The notes under the pieces were generated by a model. That model saw only the letters and a list, made by a program, of their open reading frames with translations, did no database searches and was not told where the DNA came from. DNA of 64,000 bases from Hyphomicrobiales bacterium. Its GTDB lineage: Bacteria > Pseudomonadota > Alphaproteobacteria > Rhizobiales > HXMU1428-3. This document shows, piece by piece, positions 54,732 through 64,000 of this stretch. A program made the translations under genes and the position numbers. Location of the stretch: NCBI GenBank assembly GCA_021775425.1, contig JAJFHX010000047.1:1-64000 (forward strand), read 5' to 3'. The stretch's first letter is position 1; each line of letters starts with the position of its first letter.

Positions 54732-56132
54732 ATGGCTGACAATGAAAGTAACAATGGCTCTGGTACTCACCACCGTGCTGAACCCCCTTCCAATACGGCG
54801 CCTGTGAAACGTATGGTGGATTCACCGGCGTTTAAATTTATTATTCTCGGTGTTCTTACACTGGTGCTCATGATACCGCTTTTGCTGGTTTATCGGATTG
54901 TTGATGAGCGCCAGAGTTATTCCCGCCAGGCGGTGAGTGAAGTTGGTCGCAAATGGGGGCGTGAGCAGTCTTTTGCCGGGCCGTATCTTGTTATCCCAAT
55001 GGAGAGGATGGTGGAGAGCACCAACCGGCAGGGTGTGAAATCATCTTATCGAGAAGAGAAATTTGCCGTGCTTTTGCCTGAGACGCTTGATGTTAAATCT
55101 GATGTAACCGCAAAAGAACTTCAGCGCGGGATTTTTGACATTCCTGTTTACAACAGTATGGTTCGATATGCGGGCAAGTTTAAAGCAGCTGACGTAGACC
55201 AGCTTCGGCGCAACCGGTTTGAACTCAGGCTCGATGAGGCTGTTCTTGCTGTGCAAATCACGGATGTGCGCGGCATCAAGAAAACGACTGATGTGCTTAT
55301 CAACGAAACAGCAAAGCGGTTTCAGGCAGGTGTTGGTGTGAAAAGCCCGCGCGGGCGCGGCATCCATATTCCGATGACTGCATCACAAATCACCGATGGG
55401 TTTTCGTTTCAGTTTGAACTTCCCGTCAACGGGACGCGGCATTTACAGATAGAGCCTTCTGGTGGTGAAACCAGAATGGAGATGAAATCCAACTGGCCGC
55501 ATCCAAGTTTTATGGGCAACTTCCTGCCAACTGAGCGCAGCATTTCAGCGGATGGTTTCTCAGCCAAATGGGTTGTGCCACAACTGGCGCGCGGATTTGG
55601 CCAGTTGCATATTGTCAAAGACATCGCGCCGCTGATGCGCAGCAATTTATTCGGGGTGCAGTTTTATCAGCCGGTCGGGTTTTATGATCTGGTCAGCCGG
55701 GCGCTTAAATATGCGATTGCGTTTATTTCAGCCGTATATCTGATGGTTTATATTATGGAAGTTTATGTCGGCAAACCGATCCACTGGATTCAATATGTGT
55801 TTGTTGGGTTTGCATTGCTGATTTTTTATCTTGTTCTGCTTGCGCTGGCCGAACATTTAGGGTTTGAAATTGCTTATGGCACGGCCTCCCTCGCGACCTC
55901 GGTGCTGATCGGGCTTTATACTTCAAGTGCGCTTTCTTCTCCGCGCAAGGGGTTGGTGCTCGGGTTTTTAATCGCAATTATCTACACCCTTTTATACCTG
56001 CTGCTGCGGGTAGAAGATTATGCACTGCTGATTGGCTCACTGGCCGGGTTCTTTATGCTGGCTTCGGTTATGTATATGACCCGAAATGTTGACTGGTCTG
56101 GCTACACCATCATTAAAGAAAGTGACAAATAA
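54732..56132 (+). CDS. creD: CreD-family inner-membrane protein
   Basis: About 466 residues from ATG 54732, where GGGAG lies 6-10 bases upstream; ATG 54717 lies before this site and is less likely. A signal-anchor helix (about 30-50 of the longer form) precedes a periplasmic domain (about 60-300), and six helices fill the C-terminus (from VSRALKYAIAFISAVYLM). The family landmarks RGIFDIPVYNS, GANGSR-like PVNGTRHLQIEPSGGET and GVQFYQPVGFYDLVSRALKY identify CreD. In enterobacteria CreD belongs to the CreBC regulon and affects envelope integrity and colicin tolerance. No creB or creC is nearby. Confidence 0.92.
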   Translation: MADNESNNGSGTHHRAEPPSNTAPVKRMVDSPAFKFIILGVLTLVLMIPLLLVYRIVDERQSYSRQAVSEVGRKWGREQSFAGPYLVIPMERMVESTNRQGVKSSYREEKFAVLLPETLDVKSDVTAKELQRGIFDIPVYNSMVRYAGKFKAADVDQLRRNRFELRLDEAVLAVQITDVRGIKKTTDVLINETAKRFQAGVGVKSPRGRGIHIPMTASQITDGFSFQFELPVNGTRHLQIEPSGGETRMEMKSNWPHPSFMGNFLPTERSISADGFSAKWVVPQLARGFGQLHIVKDIAPLMRSNLFGVQFYQPVGFYDLVSRALKYAIAFISAVYLMVYIMEVYVGKPIHWIQYVFVGFALLIFYLVLLALAEHLGFEIAYGTASLATSVLIGLYTSSALSSPRKGLVLGFLIAIIYTLLYLLLRVEDYALLIGSLAGFFMLASVMYMTRNVDWSGYTIIKESDK

Positions 56133-56270
56133 CGCGTTACTGAACCCGGGCTCAGGGTGCCCACAAAGTCCCAGACTTATACCCTTGAGCCTGTCTCTGC
56201 CCCGTTTTCCCCACGATAGCGGGGCAGAGAGTTTTTCGTCGACATTGCTTTTTCCTGCATTAAGGATTGG

Positions 56271-56312
56271 TTAACCATAGCGCGTGGCATTGTTTATTTT
56301 TTTATTAACCAT
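56271..56312 (+). promoter_or_regulatory. Two TTAACCAT (CtrA-like) motifs upstream of groES
   Basis: TTAACCAT occurs at 56271-56278 and 56305-56312, 34 bases apart (about three helical turns), just before the putative -35 element. This 8-mer is a CtrA-associated motif in Caulobacter. Binding is an inference. Confidence 0.3.
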
Positions 56313-56324
56313 GGCCTATAAGTC

Positions 56325-56353
56325 TTGACAGAAAAGCTCATACGGCTTACATC
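56325..56353 (+). promoter_or_regulatory. Probable promoter of groES-groEL
   Basis: CTTGACA with TTGACA at 56325-56330 and TACATC at 56348-56353, 17 bases apart. The CTTG start would also fit an RpoH -35 element. The CIRCE operator begins 12 bases after the -10 hexamer, so it covers the start of transcription. Confidence 0.5.
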
Positions 56354-56365
56354 TCTCCCCACAAG

Positions 56366-56392
56366 TTAGCACTCGATAGAGATGAGTGCTAA
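56366..56392. promoter_or_regulatory. CIRCE operator (HrcA-binding site)
   Basis: TTAGCACTC (56366-56374), a 9-base spacer, then GAGTGCTAA (56384-56392): an exact match to the CIRCE consensus. The repressor HrcA binds it and releases the groE operon on heat or unfolded-protein stress. hrcA itself is not in this window. Confidence 0.97.
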
Positions 56393-56483
56393 TAAGTTAT
56401 CCACGTCATAATAATAGAACTTATAATCACTTTCTGAATTTAAGTTTAGACACTGATTATAATTTGCTATGGGAGTTTTAAGA

Positions 56484-56771
56484 ATGAAATTTCGTCCGCT
56501 TCATGACCGCGTGGTGGTTAAACGTGTTGAGGAAGACACAAAAACCGCTGGCGGCATCATCATTCCAGATTCAGCACAGGAAAAACCATCAACTGGTGAA
56601 GTTGTGGCTGTTGGCAATGGCATTAAAGACGACAAAGGTGAAGTTACACCTCTTGATGTTAAAGCCGGTGACAAAGTCATTTTTGGCAAATGGTCTGGTA
56701 CCGAGGTGAAAATCGACGGCGAAGATCTTTTGATCATGAAAGAATCTGACATCCTGGGTGTGGTTGGCTAA
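56484..56771 (+). CDS. groES: Co-chaperonin GroES
   Basis: 95 residues from ATG 56484, with GGGAG 9 bases upstream (an in-frame ATG at 56469 precedes that site). The seven-fold ring lid of GroEL. Conserved elements: [17 protein letters not shown], the mobile loop [18 protein letters not shown], and [19 protein letters not shown]. It lies 80 bases before groEL in a CIRCE-controlled operon. A small hairpin with a T run stands between the two genes. Confidence 0.97.
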   Translation: MKFRPLHDRVVVKRVEEDTKTAGGIIIPDSAQEKPSTGEVVAVGNGIKDDKGEVTPLDVKAGDKVIFGKWSGTEVKIDGEDLLIMKESDILGVVG

Positions 56772-56791
56772 TCCCCTTCACTACCCGTTTG

Positions 56792-56812
56792 AGGCGCTTT
56801 ATCGCGCTTTTT
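56792..56812 (+). terminator. Possible attenuator hairpin between groES and groEL
   Basis: AGGCGC (56792-56797) pairs with GCGCTT (56804-56809) including one G-U pair, with a T-run at 56808-56812. This looks like a weak intrinsic terminator or processing hairpin inside the operon. Confidence 0.4.
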
Positions 56813-56842
56813 AATTTTAATTTTATCTCTAAAATAACTTAG

Positions 56843-58513
<1,671 letters not shown>

Positions 58514-58521
58514 TCCATTAT

Positions 58522-58679
58522 TTGGGCAAAAGTCCCTCGCCTACCGGCTCGGTGTACTGTTGCCCAAGCTCTCAATATCGTGTCTAATCTTCTTGGGGCG
58601 GCCCGGCGAAGATTAGACGCACCCTTTGTTGAAAAGAAAAAGTAAGAGCGTTTGGCGAGAGCTGGGCGCTCTTTTTTTT
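58522..58679 (+). terminator. Three successive hairpins after groEL ending in an intrinsic terminator
   Basis: TTGGGCAA/TTGCCCAA pair near 58522-58567; an 11-bp perfect stem GTCTAATCTTC (58582-58592) / GAAGATTAGAC (58608-58618); and AAGAGCG (58644-58650) / CGCTCTT (58667-58673) followed by eight T residues. The last is the terminator; the first two may stabilise the mRNA 3' end. Confidence 0.8.
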
Positions 58680-58687
58680 ATGAATAG

Positions 58688-59700
58688 TTAATGCTCACCA
58701 TTTGAAACTCTAATTCTCATCTCATTATCAACCAAAGACGACAAAACATTATTGGTATTGAAGCAAGAGACTTCTAGCAATTCTGAAAAACTGCGAGGAT
58801 CGTAATTAAAAATACATTCGACATTATCTCGAATTTCATTCTGAGTTGTATGCAGGCTCCCCAGAAATGCTGATCTTATTGGTTGGAGAATACGGTCATT
58901 TTCATGAGCAAAATAATATTGTTTGTCCCGTCCAGTTTTAAATTATTGTTCCAAGCTAAAGCCCAGTCATTTAGTTCGTTTGATTTTACTGCTGCAGATA
59001 TAGTCGGGTCGCGTAATAATATCTCTAGATCGTTAACCTTGGTCCGTAATTCAGAATAATGAGTTCTGTATTGCAAGGATAATTTCACCATTTCCTCGAA
59101 AGATTTAGCTTCCTTCAGTATCTCAATAGCTATAGGAGGGAAATTAATTTGCAAATAATTTGGTACCCTCCTATTTGCTAAAACTTTCATATTATGTATT
59201 AGATCTGTTTGTTCTCCATATACGGATATAAAATCAAATGCCAATTGATTGATTCGCGGCTGTGCCACTTGATCAAATGTCATGTAATTTCTGACAAGGG
59301 GCAAGGCAGGCCTTTTAAAAAAGACTTGTGCAGCCAGTAATCGACCAGTCTCGTATTTTGCATCAGTTACACTAGTCTTATCATGATCCACAATATCAGC
59401 ATGGCGATCAAATACATCGCTATTTGAGGTATCTTTCACATGGATTGGATTAGGCTTTTCTTGTGCTGTAATTATTGCTTTTGACTTTAGCCACGGTTGG
59501 ATTCTATTCAGCATAGGTATCTGAGCAGAATACGCTGAGCCTGTCAGTAATATGGCATCACGTAATACTAACTGTTCTATAACCGTACAAAAGTCCAGAA
59601 ACTCGATCAGAGTAAATTTTTTACTTAAGGAAAATGCTGTTTTTGCTAATGCGCTAGTATCTATGCACACAGCATTTAGGGGAATGGGTATTTTGTTCAT
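58688..59700 (-). pseudogene. Unknown gene, interrupted by a frameshift
   Basis: From the ATG at 59700 the frame stops at 58876 after 274 residues. Just before that stop, a shift of one base at an A4 run (58910-58913, T4 on the coding strand) opens a second frame that continues for about 76 codons (FAHENDRILQPIRSAF and on) to TAA at 58688-58690. One added base would give a single protein of 337 residues. No domain was recognised; the N-terminus CIDTSAL is vaguely PIN-like, but nothing else supports that. The gene is AT-richer than its neighbours and stands alone, so it may be acquired. Either the gene is broken or the sequence has an error in the run. Confidence 0.7.
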
Positions 59701-59987
59701 TTAGGCCTCAACTAATATCAGTGAATCAAAAAAGTCCCCTTTTATTTTCATTTAAAAAGGTGAGCTAAGTTCAATAATTTTGGCCACTTACGCTCAGATT
59801 AACATCTTGGCTTATTCCTTAAGCCCACATATGTGCACTATCCACAATTAAGAAACCGGATTGATTCATCACCCCATCAATCCTCGGTTTTCCCGGTTTT
59901 TCCACATAGTGGTTGCTTTTGTTGTTCCCTTTTGGGGGCGAATAAGATTTGGTGGGGGGACTTTCAATAATCGATGCCGGGATTATT

Positions 59988-60764
59988 ATGGGACTTTTCA
60001 CGAATATATTTAGCAAGCTCGGCATGGCCGGGATTTGTGTTGCTTTTCTCTCCAGTACTGCTGTTGCCGGAGATCATCGGTCTTATGGATCGATGAAAGA
60101 TGATTATGTCGCGCCACTTTCTTATGGCTATTATTTTGAGGGCCGGATTGGCGGTGTGCTGTATGACAGTTTTGATTCTGACATGGTCAGCCCGAATGTC
60201 GCCGGGGCAAATGGGGCGCTGGAAATTGGCATTGATGATGGCATAGGTTTTGAGCTGGCGATCGGTAAGGTGTTCTCTCCTTCCTGGCGGGCGGATATCG
60301 CCCTTGCCTTTGGCACTGCAGATGATCTCACCATTGATTATACCGGAGCGCCTGCCAACCCGCTTTCAGCCGGGGTGCAGCCTGTTGCTTCAAATGGTGA
60401 TGTGAGAACAATTTCACTGATGGCCAATGTTTATCGCACCTTTGATATGCAGCTTGGACGGATCAAACCGTTTGTTGGCGTGGGTATCGGCTTTACCAAT
60501 ATTGATCTTGATAATGTTGCGCCAACAGGGTCTCGTTTTGTCGTCGATGATGATGACACCGTTTTCACGTTCGCGCATCATCTCGGGTTTGATATGCCGC
60601 TGAATGAAAAAGTTGATTTCACCCTTCGTTACACCGGGATCATTTCAACAGGCGGAGACTTTAGTGCTCGTGACACAACCAATGCCGGCGGCCTTTTAAC
60701 TGTCAGCACAGATTCAGATAATGTTCCGGCTGTCAGCGCTGGTGTGCGGATTAAGCTGAACTAA
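59988..60764 (+). CDS. Outer-membrane beta-barrel protein (Omp25/OmpW-like)
   Basis: About 258 residues from ATG 59988 (CCGGGA upstream). A signal peptide of about 26 residues ends at STAVAGD. The mature protein alternates short amphipathic strands: GYYFEGRIGGVLYDSF, GFELAIGKVFSPSWRADIAL, RIKPFVGVGIGFTN, and KVDFTLRYTGIIS; it ends in VRIKLN. This is an 8-strand type porin-like surface protein of the Omp25/31 group. Function structural or unknown. A perfect 13-bp terminator follows. Confidence 0.85.
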   Translation: MGLFTNIFSKLGMAGICVAFLSSTAVAGDHRSYGSMKDDYVAPLSYGYYFEGRIGGVLYDSFDSDMVSPNVAGANGALEIGIDDGIGFELAIGKVFSPSWRADIALAFGTADDLTIDYTGAPANPLSAGVQPVASNGDVRTISLMANVYRTFDMQLGRIKPFVGVGIGFTNIDLDNVAPTGSRFVVDDDDTVFTFAHHLGFDMPLNEKVDFTLRYTGIISTGGDFSARDTTNAGGLLTVSTDSDNVPAVSAGVRIKLN

Positions 60765-60805
60765 TCGCTACCTTATTTGTTTTATATTTTATCTTATTTT
60801 TAGTT

Positions 60806-60843
60806 GGCCCATTTGAGAATCTCTCAAATGGGCCTTCTTTTTT
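60806..60843 (+). terminator. Strong intrinsic terminator of the outer-membrane protein gene
   Basis: GGCCCATTTGAGA (60806-60818) pairs perfectly with TCTCAAATGGGCC (60822-60834), 3-base loop, followed by a T-rich tract. Confidence 0.95.
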
Positions 60844-61010
60844 CATGCCCTTTTTCCCAAGGTTTTCTTTCACAAGTGCGTAGCTTCATTAACAGAATGT
60901 CATTTGATCATTGTTCATTTTTGCTTTAGCCTTAAGGTGATATATCAGGCTTGGATTGTGTTGGCTTAATTTTTGGCAATTCTCGCCACAACCATTTTGG
61001 AGGAAGAAAA

Positions 61011-61346
61011 ATGAAAGTGCGTGTATTAAGCTTAGCTGCATTTATTGTGGCGAGTATATTTTCTCTGACCAGTGCCAGCGCTGCACCGCTGACACAGGTT
61101 GGGAAATCAGACACTATGTTTGAAGTTCTCACCACCAATTCTGACATTGTCAAAGTGAAAGGCTGCCACAAGTCTCGTCATCGTCATTGGGTTCCGCAAT
61201 GGGGCAAAAAGACATGGCATCGTCATGGCTACAATTGCAAACCGAAATATGCAGGGAAAAAGCATCACAAGAAACATTACAAAAAGCATTACAAAAAACA
61301 CAATGATGGATGCTTCAAACTCGGCCCTGTTTGGGTTTGCCCATAA
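61011..61346 (+). CDS. Small secreted His/Lys-rich protein
   Basis: 111 residues from ATG 61011, with GGAGG 7 bases upstream. A signal peptide (about 1-25, ending SASAA) is followed by a short linker and then a very basic segment: KSRHRHWVPQWGKK, HRHGYNCKPKYAGK and a run of KKH/KKHY repeats. Three Cys (in KGCHK, YNCKP, DGCFK) plus one at VWVCP. The family was not recognised. The His-rich and Cys-containing sequence could bind metal, or nucleic acid or lipopolysaccharide through its charge (inference). Confidence 0.75.
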   Translation: MKVRVLSLAAFIVASIFSLTSASAAPLTQVGKSDTMFEVLTTNSDIVKVKGCHKSRHRHWVPQWGKKTWHRHGYNCKPKYAGKKHHKKHYKKHYKKHNDGCFKLGPVWVCP

Positions 61347-61433
61347 GCATAGATAGATAATGATGACTGCATTAATTCAGGTTCAATCCGAATTTGTGCG
61401 AATTAGTCTAATTTAAAAATTAAAACACTCGTT

Positions 61434-61470
61434 ACTTTGCCAGCAGGATTAAGCCCCTGTCTGGCAAAGT
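61434..61470 (+). terminator. Hairpin after the His/Lys-rich gene
   Basis: ACTTTGCCAG (61434-61443) pairs with CTGGCAAAGT (61461-61470), with a nested CAGG/CCTG pair inside. There is only a short T tract, so it may be a terminator or another structure. Confidence 0.6.
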
Positions 61471-61518
61471 TGTTTCTGGTCTTTCAAATCTGTAAATTAG
61501 TGGCAAAAGGAAATATTT

Positions 61519-61956
61519 GTGGCTGAACTCTTAATGACAAGTGATGAAATCACTACATTTTTAAAAGAGGTCTTTCCTCAATCTTTTGGTGAGGATAATG
61601 TGGCTTTTTCAATTGATGCCATTCAGCCAAATGAAGCGCTGCTTGGTTTAACGGCTGGCGAAGAACATTTGCGCCCGGGTGGCACTGTTTCTGGCCCGGC
61701 GATGATGGAACTGGCTGACTATGCCATGTATGTTCTGGTTCTTGCCCATATCGGGCCGGTTGAGCTGGCTGTGACGACAAATTTCTCAATTAATTTTTTG
61801 CGTAAACCACTTCCCGGGAGATTGCTTGCCAAAGCCCGGATGCTCAAACTTGGCCGTAGCCTGGCTGTTGGTGATATTTTCCTTTCTTCTGAGGCTGAAC
61901 CCTTAAAAGCAGTGGCGCATGCCAGTGTGACTTATTCTATTCCCCCGCGCGTATGA
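61519..61956 (+). CDS. PaaI-like hotdog-fold thioesterase
   Basis: A 145-residue protein starting at GTG. The hotdog-fold pattern is GEEHLRPGGTVSGPAMMELAD, then AVTTNFSINFLRKPLPGRLLAKARM and LAVGDIFLSS. It would hydrolyse acyl-CoA thioesters; the exact substrate is unknown. It is likely a single-gene unit on the plus strand. Confidence 0.85.
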   Translation: MAELLMTSDEITTFLKEVFPQSFGEDNVAFSIDAIQPNEALLGLTAGEEHLRPGGTVSGPAMMELADYAMYVLVLAHIGPVELAVTTNFSINFLRKPLPGRLLAKARMLKLGRSLAVGDIFLSSEAEPLKAVAHASVTYSIPPRV

Positions 61957-62058
61957 TTTCATAATTATTTAGTTAATTCAGGCGTTAATCTTGTTCTAAG
62001 GGACTGTCTTTGTTGCTTTCTCAAATGTGGTATAATTAAATTTTCATTTGAGGGCGAA

Positions 62059-62949
62059 ATGCGCGCAAGTCATTCTATAGCCATGACTTTTCTACGCTTG
62101 TCAGCACGGCTGACGAGCATTTTTGCGCTTGGTCTTTTCATATCTGCCGGTTTTATCCATCCTGCTCTGGCTGAAAGCTGGGGCCCTGGTCAGACCTCTT
62201 ATTTTTTAAGCGCTCCGCCGTCTTATCTTTCGATCCGTCAGGAAAATATTGATGAATATGTCACTGCGCAATCGCATGGCTATTGTAACAAGGTGCTTTC
62301 AATGGAACGTGCCGCGCTGGTAAGAACGCGGCCTGAATTTAAAGAGCGGTTTGCCGAAGGGGTGACACTTACTGAGGTCGATAGCCGGGCACTTGCTAAA
62401 TATGCTCTTGGTTTTCGACGCTGCCGGGCATTGCGAAACCTTGCCCGGGTTCTGGCGGTTCCAAAACTCAAGGGGGGGGAGAAAAAATTCAGTGCATTCA
62501 GCCCCAAACCGAGAATTGGAAATTTTTCCGGTGACAACGAACAGGCGCTGAAACAATTGTTGATAGACAGGGCCGCCACGAAGGGACTTGACCGCCCGCT
62601 CGACTGGGCGATTGATCCGATGTCGCTTGATGATGAGCTGCTCCTGCACAGGGCCTATACTGACCTTGTGCAATTGGCCGTATGCCACACCATTCCGCTG
62701 GCGTTTGAAGATATCGGCAAACTGCATGACCAGAATTTTTCTCCCATCAACCCTTTTCAAATTTATGGGGTGTTTTATCTTGCTCTGCAAATGCAGTTTG
62801 ATGTTGCCAACATGCAGCGTCGGCTTATGCAGGTTAATGACCTCTTTCCACCCTTTGTGATCAAACAACTTGAAGACCATGCTAACTCCGGCAAACTGCA
62901 CAAACATCCGCAGCTTGGTTCACTATTTGCGATTTGCACGCCTTACTAA
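62059..62949 (+). CDS. Secreted protein of unknown function
   Basis: 296 residues with a signal peptide (about 1-38, cleavage near PALAE) and no other membrane segment. GAGGG is upstream of the ATG. The mature protein is helical, with CN-x-V in GYCNKVLS and Cys pairs at FRRCRAL, AVCHTIP and ICTPY. The family was not recognised. It is probably periplasmic. Confidence 0.65.
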   Translation: MRASHSIAMTFLRLSARLTSIFALGLFISAGFIHPALAESWGPGQTSYFLSAPPSYLSIRQENIDEYVTAQSHGYCNKVLSMERAALVRTRPEFKERFAEGVTLTEVDSRALAKYALGFRRCRALRNLARVLAVPKLKGGEKKFSAFSPKPRIGNFSGDNEQALKQLLIDRAATKGLDRPLDWAIDPMSLDDELLLHRAYTDLVQLAVCHTIPLAFEDIGKLHDQNFSPINPFQIYGVFYLALQMQFDVANMQRRLMQVNDLFPPFVIKQLEDHANSGKLHKHPQLGSLFAICTPY

Positions 62950-63096
62950 ATCTGCTCGCCATTCTGTATTCCTCAAATGATCACGAAAATTTCATCGTCT
63001 TATTGAAATGATTTGATTTTTGCTCTTGCAGTTCAGTTACCTGCCACCCATTTTGGTTGTAACAAATTTAGACATTTCAGATTCAGGAATTTACAA

Positions 63097-63774
63097 ATGA
63101 TTGATTTATACACCTGGACCACACCTAATGGGTGGAAGGTCTCTGCTGCTCTTGAAGAACTCGGGCTGCCCTACACCGTTCATGAAATTGACATCACAAC
63201 AGGCGTTCAAAAAGAACCAGAATTCCTCTCGATTAACCCGAATGGGCGTATTCCTGCGATTATCGACCGGGAGATGGACGATTTTGCTGTGTTTGAATCA
63301 GGGGCGATATTGGTTTATCTCGCAGAAAAGACCGGCAAGCTGATGCCGACAGATGTAAAAGGGCGCTCGCTTGTTTTGCAGTGGCTGATGTTTCAAATGG
63401 GTGGTGTCGGGCCTATGCAGGGACAGGCACATGTGTTTTATCGTTATTTTCCTGAAAAGCTACCCTCAGTTATTGAGCGATATCAGAAGGAAACCAAACG
63501 GCTTTATTCTGTGCTTGATGAACGTTTGAAAGATGAAGAATATCTGGCAGGGGATTTTTCCATTGCCGATATTGCGCACTGGTCATGGGTCAGGATTTAT
63601 AACTGGGCCGGTGTGCCGATTGATGACCTGCCACACCTCAAGCGCTGGCTTGATCAACTTGAGGCGCGCCCTGCCCTCATCAAAGGTGCGGCGGTGCCGT
63701 TCGAGACGTCTTATCGTGATGATGAAGCGCAGGCTGAAAAAGTGATCAAAGAGATTCAGACGATCGTGACTTAA
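63097..63774 (+). CDS. Glutathione S-transferase-like disulfide-bond oxidoreductase (YfcG-like)
   Basis: About 225 residues from ATG 63097 (AGGA upstream; an in-frame start at 63013 would add 28 unlikely residues). The thioredoxin-like domain begins [20 protein letters not shown]; the Thr-Pro-Asn-Gly stretch is the glutathione-binding site of nu-class enzymes such as E. coli YfcG. The cis-Pro is in GRIPAII and the [17 protein letters not shown] motif follows. The helical domain covers about 88-205. It is expected to use glutathione disulfide to reduce substrates. A terminator follows. Confidence 0.92.
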   Translation: MIDLYTWTTPNGWKVSAALEELGLPYTVHEIDITTGVQKEPEFLSINPNGRIPAIIDREMDDFAVFESGAILVYLAEKTGKLMPTDVKGRSLVLQWLMFQMGGVGPMQGQAHVFYRYFPEKLPSVIERYQKETKRLYSVLDERLKDEEYLAGDFSIADIAHWSWVRIYNWAGVPIDDLPHLKRWLDQLEARPALIKGAAVPFETSYRDDEAQAEKVIKEIQTIVT

Positions 63775-63854
63775 TCTTTATGATATCACTGTCAATATGA
63801 TGTGTGTGCCTCTATTTAATTGATATGCTCTGTTATTCATTTTGTTATTTTTAC

Positions 63855-63886
63855 GGGCTGGCAACATTGTTGCCGGCTCTTTTTTT
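63855..63886 (+). terminator. Intrinsic terminator of the GST gene
   Basis: GGCTGGCAAC (63856-63865) pairs with GTTGCCGGCT (63869-63878) through an ATT loop with G-U pairs, extended by G63855 with C63879, then a T tract. Confidence 0.9.
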
Positions 63887-64000
63887 GAGCCACATAAAGT
63901 CGCGCCTTCAACGAACGCCAATGCCATGACTTTCTAAAAATACTGGACAGGCTGAGTTTATTTGGCTTCAATAGTTCTTATTGATCAATTGTTTATCCTT

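Noticed and set aside
56397-56405. TTATCCACG, a near match to a DnaA box
   Set aside because: A single site without a cluster; it lies just after CIRCE and is better explained by the groE promoter region.
58900-58920. Programmed -1 frameshift in the gene next to groEL
   Set aside because: The site does not contain an X-XXY-YYZ slippery heptamer in the required frame and no downstream stem was found, so a simple one-base loss is more likely.

Overview
The window looks like chromosomal DNA of an alphaproteobacterium, probably Hyphomicrobiales or a close relative, with a moderate GC content (mid-40s percent by eye). The main reasons are the cell-cycle methyltransferase CcrM with a C-terminal RAMA domain, a PdhS/PleC/DivJ-type sensor kinase, the block mutY - DUF721/dciA - dsbA - dsbA - smc, and the block DUF1285 - CoA pyrophosphatase - DUF6111 - CCA-adding enzyme facing a MoxR/DUF58 operon. 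No mobile element, CRISPR array, rRNA or tRNA gene was recognised.

Layout. 0.3-1.9 kb: a membrane desaturase followed by a BLUF blue-light sensor. 1.9-4.9 kb (minus): CCA-adding enzyme, DUF6111, Nudix CoA pyrophosphatase, DUF1285. 5.0-12.2 kb (plus): MoxR ATPase, DUF58 and two large membrane proteins, tightly packed. 12.3-17.8 kb: GNAT, Nudix, metallophosphoesterase, a voltage-gated ion channel with a Ca-channel-like filter, and two uncharacterised envelope proteins. 18.0-24.4 kb: a tiny orphan pqqA, a quinoprotein-associated SoxYZ-like carrier and the two subunits of methylmalonyl-CoA mutase. 24.6-31.7 kb: DUF4332, a 1.2 kb gap without ORFs, a HerA-like ATPase, an RTX protein, Fe superoxide dismutase, CcrM and a thioredoxin-like protein. 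31.8-40.9 kb: a second RTX protein, MutY, DciA-like, two DsbA-like proteins and SMC. 40.9-51.1 kb: extensin-like protein, serine-glyoxylate aminotransferase, sensor kinase, an ABC permease, an AsmA-like protein and a solute-binding protein. 51.1-56.1 kb: a candidate small RNA, an 862-residue envelope protein and CreD. 56.3-58.7 kb: groES-groEL under a perfect CIRCE operator. 58.7-63.8 kb: a frameshifted unknown gene, an outer-membrane barrel protein, a His/Lys-rich secreted protein, a thioesterase, a secreted unknown and a YfcG-like glutathione transferase.

How the parts fit. Orphan pqqA, the SoxYZ-like carrier, serine-glyoxylate aminotransferase and the two-subunit methylmalonyl-CoA mutase together suggest C1 or alcohol oxidation by PQQ enzymes, with assimilation through the serine cycle and ethylmalonyl-CoA-type reactions; the dehydrogenase itself and pqqBCDE must lie elsewhere. 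CcrM, the PleC/PdhS-like kinase and TTAACCAT motifs upstream of ccrM and groES fit CtrA-type cell-cycle control. The observations most worth following up are the 28-residue PqqA, the TMEGWAD pore of the ion channel, a triple repeat module in the 600-residue RTX protein, a clear frameshift next to groEL, and a two-hairpin candidate small RNA near 51.7 kb.
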